A model generated the notes under the pieces. The model ran no database searches and was not told the DNA's origin. It worked only from the letters and a program-made list of their open reading frames with translations. The position numbers were made by a program, and so were the translations under genes. From assembly GCF_004138285.1 (NCBI RefSeq), contig NZ_SCFN01000008.1:124001-188000 (forward strand): a DNA stretch of 64,000 nucleotides. The letters are read 5' to 3'. Positions 59,815 to 64,000 of the stretch are shown here, in pieces. How positions within the stretch are numbered: the first letter of the stretch is position 1; each line of letters opens with the position of its first letter. This stretch comes from Gottfriedia acidiceleris (GTDB taxonomy: Bacteria > Bacillota > Bacilli > Bacillales > Bacillaceae_G).

Positions 59815-61896
59815 TTGGTTAACAAAAGAAAACGACTTTTTAAAGCAACTGTTTTTGCTTCCATTTTTGGAGTGATGGTGAGTGGAATTCTACCGAGATC
59901 AATTGAATTGCAAGGACCGTTTAAAAATAATATTGCGGAAGCAGCAACGCTTCCAAATTTGGTCGAAAACCCTACATTTCATTTAGATAATCAAACAACT
60001 ACTATACCAAATTGGTCGTTTACAGGGTATTTAAATAAGAATCAGCCTGCTGAACCGTATAGCCCTAATTTAATAGAAGAAAACGGTTGGTTTAAAGTAG
60101 ATGGAAGCCCTAATTCAAAAGCTTATGTTCGACCTGATTCTGGGGGAATTTTATTAAAACTAATAAACACTGAAGTTTCTCAAGAATATATAGCCATGAG
60201 ACACATAGTTAAAACAATTCCAGGAAAAACCTATACTGTAAAGTTCTCTTTTAATATGATAGAAAATACCAATGATATGCAAAGGTATTCTTGGTTTGTA
60301 GCTGACATGGCAACAAAAACTACATTAGCTTTGAGCAGAGAGTTTAGAGACTACACAGGGCCTCAAACAGCAACTACTACTTTCACTGCAATGGGGACTG
60401 AATCATATTTTGTAGTTGCCTTTGAAGATGCTGTACAAGGTCCTATAGATGGTTATTCAATTTTTAAAGTTCATGATGTATCTATAACGTTATTAGATAC
60501 GGAGTCACCAAAAATAACAGTTGCGAATGTGACCACTCCAGAAGGGTATACTGGTGTCACAACATGGACTAATAAAAATACGTCGATTCATTTTACAGCA
60601 ACTGACGATAATGGAATCGATCCAACGACATACGAAGTTTCAACAGATAATGGTAACACATGGAGCACAAATGGTTTAAGCAATGGTACTACAACCGGAG
60701 TAGACTACACGGTTTCAAACGAAGGCACAACTAATATTCAAGTGCGTGTAAAAGATGATTCAGGCAACCAAAGTAATCCAGGAACAGATTCGGGTTCTAA
60801 ATTTACAGTAAGAATTGATAAAGAGGTTCCAATGAGCAACTATGTCGAGGGGCAATTATATAACAGAAATACTGCAGAAAATATTACGTTTAGTGATGCT
60901 TTAAGTGGAATCGATACAGCATTATTAGATGGAATAAGTATTACTTCTGGGGTAGTCAATCCAGCAGATGGCACACATAACTTAGTAATTACTGACCATG
61001 CTGGTAATAAAAAGGATATTAAGTTTACAGTCGACAAAACTATTTTACCTCCAGAAGTGAGCCCAATTTCAGATGTTAGCACAAGGATAACTGGAACTGC
61101 AGAGGCGAATAGTACTGTAAACATAAAATTACAGGACAATACAATTTTAACTACAACAGCTGGAGCAGATGGTTCATACTCGGTAGACGTAATACCGAAG
61201 ACATTGTATGCGGGCGATGTTGTGAGTGTAACAGCAACCGATGTGGCAGGGAATACGAGTACAGAAACAAATGTAACGGTTACAGCAGAGTCAAAAAAGC
61301 CAGTCGATCCAACGGACCCAACAAATCCGGTAGGGCCAGTCAATCCAACCGATCCTGAAGATCCACATGAGCAAGGAACTAAGACTGCATTAAGTATCGA
61401 TTATGTATCAAACTTCCGTTTTGGTGAGCAGGAAATTTCGGGTCATAACAAAGTGTATACTGCACAATTAGATACAGTAAAGCAAGCTTCAAATAATTCG
61501 ATCATTCAAGTACCAAATTTTATTCAAGTAACTGACCAGCGTAGAACGAACACAGGATGGAAATTAACAGTTCAACAAAATGGGCAGTTCAAGAGTGGTA
61601 ATAATGAGATAACAGGTGCCGAACTAAAATTAAATAATCCGTTTTTAAACTCATCTACTGCCGAGCAGTTTAAACCAGAAGCAAATACTGTTACATTAGA
61701 TCCAAATGGAGCTCCTCAAGATGTAGCTTTTGCAGACCAGGGGAAAGGGCTCGGTACATGGACAATTGCATATGGACAAAATCGTACAGAAGGTTCAACT
61801 AGTGTTACACTTTTCGTACCAGGAGCAGCTAATAAAGTAGCGGGTGCACAATATAAAACGTCACTAACATGGACATTATCAGATACACCACTTTAA
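59815..61896 (+). CDS. WxL-domain surface protein with Ig-like repeats
   Basis: Product of 693 residues. The signal peptide (FKATVFASIFGVMVSGILPR) is followed by a carbohydrate-binding-like N-terminal domain, Ig-like repeats (FTATDDNGIDPTTYEVSTDN, ITGTAEANSTVNIKLQDNTI), a Pro/Thr/Asp linker (VDPTDPTNPVGPVNPTDPED), and a C-terminal WxL domain with TGWKLTVQQNGQF and the closing LTWTLSDTP. WxL domains bind the cell wall non-covalently. TTG 59815 has GGAGAGGAA upstream. No LPxTG motif is present. With the upstream gene it forms a minimal two-gene WxL locus. Confidence 0.88.
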   Translation: MVNKRKRLFKATVFASIFGVMVSGILPRSIELQGPFKNNIAEAATLPNLVENPTFHLDNQTTTIPNWSFTGYLNKNQPAEPYSPNLIEENGWFKVDGSPNSKAYVRPDSGGILLKLINTEVSQEYIAMRHIVKTIPGKTYTVKFSFNMIENTNDMQRYSWFVADMATKTTLALSREFRDYTGPQTATTTFTAMGTESYFVVAFEDAVQGPIDGYSIFKVHDVSITLLDTESPKITVANVTTPEGYTGVTTWTNKNTSIHFTATDDNGIDPTTYEVSTDNGNTWSTNGLSNGTTTGVDYTVSNEGTTNIQVRVKDDSGNQSNPGTDSGSKFTVRIDKEVPMSNYVEGQLYNRNTAENITFSDALSGIDTALLDGISITSGVVNPADGTHNLVITDHAGNKKDIKFTVDKTILPPEVSPISDVSTRITGTAEANSTVNIKLQDNTILTTTAGADGSYSVDVIPKTLYAGDVVSVTATDVAGNTSTETNVTVTAESKKPVDPTDPTNPVGPVNPTDPEDPHEQGTKTALSIDYVSNFRFGEQEISGHNKVYTAQLDTVKQASNNSIIQVPNFIQVTDQRRTNTGWKLTVQQNGQFKSGNNEITGAELKLNNPFLNSSTAEQFKPEANTVTLDPNGAPQDVAFADQGKGLGTWTIAYGQNRTEGSTSVTLFVPGAANKVAGAQYKTSLTWTLSDTPL

Positions 61897-61926
61897 TATA
61901 AGACAACACTTCAGAGAAAAAAGAGA

Positions 61927-61974
61927 ACCCCTTAGAGTATTGAATAAATTCTACTCTAAGGGATTTGTTTTTTG
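61927..61974. terminator. Bidirectional terminator between WxL gene and thiT
   Basis: CCCTTAGAGTA pairs with TACTCTAAGGG around a ~14-base loop, followed by T residues on the plus strand. Confidence 0.82.
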
Positions 61975-61975
61975 A

Positions 61976-62557
61976 TTAAGCTGCTTGATTTCGGTTCTTT
62001 TTAACATGAACAAGAGCTGGCGCAGAAGAAAGTAAAATGATTAATAGAACTGCACTAATAATAAAAGAAGGAACCATATACCAAGCATTATATACTAATG
62101 AATAAAGAGAAACTGGTGTACCTTTTGGAGCGTAGGAACCGTAGAAAACGATCCCAGCAATAAAGTGACAGATGAATCGAGCTAGTGAGCCGATAAAAGT
62201 TCCTAAAATTATATAGGTTGCTGCACTTTTTTTATTGCCATTTGCTAAACTATTTTTTACTTGTTTATATACAAGACCAGCCAAACCGAGACTTGTAAAT
62301 GCTGCAATATAGTCTAAGAATACTTGGATTGGATGAACAAAATATAGCTTTGTAACGATTTGTAGTGCTGCTAATAATAGACCAGTAATTAATCCTTGTT
62401 TTAATCCCCAACGAAAAGCAATTAGAAAAACTGGAATCATTGATAATGATACAGAGCCACCTTGAGGTGCAGTAAACAATGGTAAGAAATCAAAAACGAT
62501 TGCTAGTGCTGCACACATTGCTATTTCTGCCATTAATTGAATCTTTGATGTCTTCAT
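61976..62557 (-). CDS. thiT: Thiamine ECF transporter S-component
   Basis: Product of 193 residues with six membrane helices; KIQLMAEIAMCAALAIVFDF at the start, FRWGLKQGLITGLLLAALQI, QVFLDYIAAFTSLGLAGLVY and NAWYMVPSFIISAVLLIILL match ThiT (YuaJ), which captures thiamine for the shared ECF energising module. ATG 62557 has GGGGGAAAT upstream; the frame continues to 62692 but runs into a repeat. A TPP riboswitch upstream confirms the function and would shut the gene off when TPP is plentiful. Confidence 0.93.
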   Translation of the reverse strand: MKTSKIQLMAEIAMCAALAIVFDFLPLFTAPQGGSVSLSMIPVFLIAFRWGLKQGLITGLLLAALQIVTKLYFVHPIQVFLDYIAAFTSLGLAGLVYKQVKNSLANGNKKSAATYIILGTFIGSLARFICHFIAGIVFYGSYAPKGTPVSLYSLVYNAWYMVPSFIISAVLLIILLSSAPALVHVKKNRNQAA

Positions 62558-62651
62558 ATATATATTTCCCCCTTTATCTAGTGGACAACTTATGTAGTGA
62601 AACACTTTGTAAGTAATGATGCTTGAGCGAATAGTAGCACACATTTTGTAA

Positions 62652-62712
62652 TGTCTAGTTCCAGCGCCTTGCCCATTGTGGTGTCGGGGCAAAAGCGAGC
62701 CACTTCCACATT
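62652..62712. repeat. GC-rich Bacillus-type intergenic repeat inside the thiT leader
   Basis: TGTCTAGTTCCAGCGCCTTG followed by CCC, an 11-base loop and GGGGCAAAAGCGAGCCACTT forms an imperfect hairpin much richer in G+C than its surroundings. Its core CAGCGCC...TAGACA resembles a second repeat type I recall from Bacillaceae intergenic regions. It separates the riboswitch terminator from the thiT start. Confidence 0.55.
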
Positions 62713-62743
62713 TCCTAATAGGGAGATTTCAGTAGGAATAAAT

Positions 62744-62790
62744 AAAAAAAGCAATACTGGGTAGCATGATGATCCCGGCGTTGCTTTTTC
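62744..62790 (-). terminator. TPP riboswitch expression-platform terminator
   Basis: On the minus strand AAAAAGCAACGCCGGG pairs with CCCAGTATTGCTTTTT (a few mismatches), followed by TTTTTTTATTT, directly after the aptamer. Confidence 0.82.
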
Positions 62791-62794
62791 ATCG

Positions 62795-62886
62795 TGCCAC
62801 ATCCCTACGTTAGTACTAACTAACAGGTTCAGAGGGTAAGAATAGCTAATCTATTCACTCTCAGCCAAATGGCTCCCCTTGTGGTT
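62795..62886 (-). ncRNA. TPP riboswitch (thi-box)
   Basis: On the minus strand the aptamer reads GGGGAGCCATTTGGCTGAGA, then a P3 hairpin, ACCCTCTGAACCTG, a variable stem GTTAGTTAGTACTAAC and GTAGGGATGTGGC. The CUGAGA, CCUGAACCUG-like and GUAGGGA blocks are the conserved TPP-binding core. It precedes the thiT gene and a terminator. Confidence 0.93.
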
Positions 62887-62899
62887 TTAGCTTACATTT

Positions 62900-63225
62900 A
62901 GTTGTCTTTACTAAATATAGTCAAGGTCATTTAAAAATACAATTAATTTATCCGTAAAAATTAAAAAAATTTGGCCACTGTTAATGGAATCTGTGTAAGA
63001 ATCGCGAAAAACATTAACAGAGTTAACTTTTTAGATAGTCATTAAAATTATTTTTAAAAAATGAGTGTAATCATAGCTATTATGTAAAAAATAAGCATTA
63101 TAACTTTTATCTTATTTATACTGGCCATAAATTATTCACAATGGCTTGCTTTTCATTTTAAAATTTACCGTGTAGAATGAATACGAAAGAAACAGCTAAA
63201 TTTTGGCAGAAAGTGTAAATAATTT
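62900..63225. other. Intergenic region between the thiT leader and the phosphatase gene
   Basis: No gene seen. CTGTTAATG (62980-62988) and CATTAACAG (63013-63021) are inverted repeats around 24 bases and could be an operator or weak hairpin. Confidence 0.35.
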
Positions 63226-63240
63226 GAAGGAGACATTGAG

Positions 63241-63717
63241 ATGATTCAAGTATTATTTGTCTGTTTAGGTAACATTTGTCGATCGCCAATGGCTGAGGCT
63301 GTTTTTCGTCATTTAGTGACAGAAAAAGGGTTAGATAAACAATTTATGATAGACTCAGCTGGTACTGGAGATTGGCATTTAGGTCACCCTCCACATAAGG
63401 GAACACAAGGTTTATTGAGTGAAAAAGGTATTAATTACGAAGGTATGAAAGCTCGAAAAGTGACAGATAATGACTTTAAATATTTTAGTTATATTGTTGC
63501 TATGGATGCACAGAATAAAGAGGATTTAATGAATTTAGCAAGAAATAATTGTATAGGAGAGATTTCACTACTTTCAGATTATGTTCCAGCATCAATGTGG
63601 AAGGAAGTGCCTGATCCATATTATACGGGTAATTTTAATGAAGTATATGACATCATTACAGAAGGATGCTCACATTTACTTCAGCATATTTTAAAGCAAC
63701 ACCAATTAACAGTTTAG
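63241..63717 (+). CDS. Low-molecular-weight protein-tyrosine phosphatase
   Basis: Product of 158 residues. The C-x5-R catalytic loop is C8 to R14 in FVCLGNICRSPMAEAVF, and the general acid is the Asp in EVPDPYYTGNFNEVYDII. This is the bacterial LMW-PTP family (YfkJ-like in Bacillus), which removes phosphate from tyrosine or arginine residues. AAGGAG precedes the ATG. A YtxH-type gene follows after 13 bases, as near yfkJ homologues in some bacilli. Confidence 0.92.
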   Translation: MIQVLFVCLGNICRSPMAEAVFRHLVTEKGLDKQFMIDSAGTGDWHLGHPPHKGTQGLLSEKGINYEGMKARKVTDNDFKYFSYIVAMDAQNKEDLMNLARNNCIGEISLLSDYVPASMWKEVPDPYYTGNFNEVYDIITEGCSHLLQHILKQHQLTV

Positions 63718-63730
63718 AGGAGGATGTAGA

Positions 63731-64000
63731 ATGTCAAAACGTAACAAAGCTTTACGCAATATTCTAGTCGGAGTCGCAATTGGTGCAGGGGTTACTCTAC
63801 TTAACAAGGAAAATCGTGAGAAAATCTCACGTAAAGGAAGAAGCGTAACAAACAAATTAAATCAAATTAAGGAAGATCCAGAAATCGTAAAAGGTGCTGT
63901 TAGAAATCAGTTGAGAGTAGTACAAAGCTCAGTGGAGAAATTAGAAGGTAATGTGCAGCTTGTAAAAGATAAATGGATCGAAATTAAAGATTCAACATTA
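63731..64000 (+). CDS. YtxH-domain protein (truncated by window edge)
   Basis: ATG 63731 with GAGGAGG upstream opens a frame still open at the window end (90 codons seen). A basic start and a glycine-rich hydrophobic helix (NILVGVAIGAGVTLLNKENR) precede an amphipathic helical region (INKLNQIKEDPEIVKGAVR-like), the pattern of YtxH proteins, which are membrane-associated stress-linked proteins of unknown activity. It is probably cotranscribed with the phosphatase gene. Confidence 0.75.
   Translation, partial: MSKRNKALRNILVGVAIGAGVTLLNKENREKISRKGRSVTNKLNQIKEDPEIVKGAVRNQLRVVQSSVEKLEGNVQLVKDKWIEIKDSTL

Overview
The window is low-GC Firmicute DNA (roughly one third G+C by eye) with strong purine-rich ribosome binding sites, many TTG and GTG starts, intrinsic terminators after most operons, a T-box, a TPP riboswitch and typical Bacillus gene sets (sigV-rsiV-oatA, rocR/rocD/rocG/rocE, KinB-type kinases, YthAB-type oxidase). 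I read it as a chromosome segment of a Bacillaceae species; genus and species cannot be fixed from the sequence alone. I saw no rRNA, tRNA, CRISPR array, intact insertion sequence or prophage.

Layout. 1-4.1 kb: the end of a thiazole/oxazole-modified peptide (TOMM) operon: a C-terminal fragment of a maturation protein, a fused leader-binding/YcaO cyclodehydratase, and a double-domain SagB-type dehydrogenase; the precursor is not in the window. 4.1-16.7 kb: an intergenic Bacillus-type repeat, a 55-residue membrane peptide, a VanY-like carboxypeptidase, an RRNPP-type regulator divergent from a 1385-residue secreted subtilase, and a sigV-rsiV-oatA lysozyme-response group with a candidate autoregulatory ECF promoter. 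16.8-24.1 kb: a membrane-anchored polysaccharide deacetylase, a DUF2087/GIY-YIG/MATE gene trio, and a bd-type oxidase with a 32-residue third gene. 24.3-26.8 kb: a polar amino acid ABC transporter behind a T-box whose specifier reads CAC (His). 27.0-27.6 kb: a type I toxin-antitoxin module (holin-like toxin with antisense RNA), duplicated with one decayed copy. 27.8-39.3 kb: mixed housekeeping and accessory genes (radical SAM, SatP-type acetate transporter, azoreductase, two KinB-like kinases flanking a phosphoesterase, methyltransferase, Dph6-like ligase, ROK kinase, epimerase). 39.6-41.6 kb: a truncated galactokinase-like gene and a GalR-type repressor sharing a candidate operator. 41.7-49 kb: pheA, a Gly/Phe/Tyr-rich protein, and the sigma-54/RocR arginine-ornithine catabolic genes. 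49-55 kb: three DnaA-box-like sites and a five-gene oligopeptide ABC transporter operon. 55.6-58.3 kb: dps, a frameshifted secreted-protein gene and small membrane proteins. 58.7-61.9 kb: a two-gene WxL surface-protein locus. 62-64 kb: thiT under a TPP riboswitch with a repeat inserted in its leader, a low-molecular-weight tyrosine phosphatase, and the start of a YtxH protein.

Functional themes. Cell-envelope defence recurs (SigV, RsiV, OatA, deacetylase, carboxypeptidase). Amino acid and peptide use is served by roc, opp, the His-responsive transporter and the large secreted protease. The most interesting less-explained pieces are the type I toxin module with a visible 5'-3' mRNA pairing, the galactokinase-like fragment with the shared operator, the DnaA-box cluster, a 21-nt-periodic repeat after the ROK gene, and several short proteins that routine ORF cut-offs would miss.
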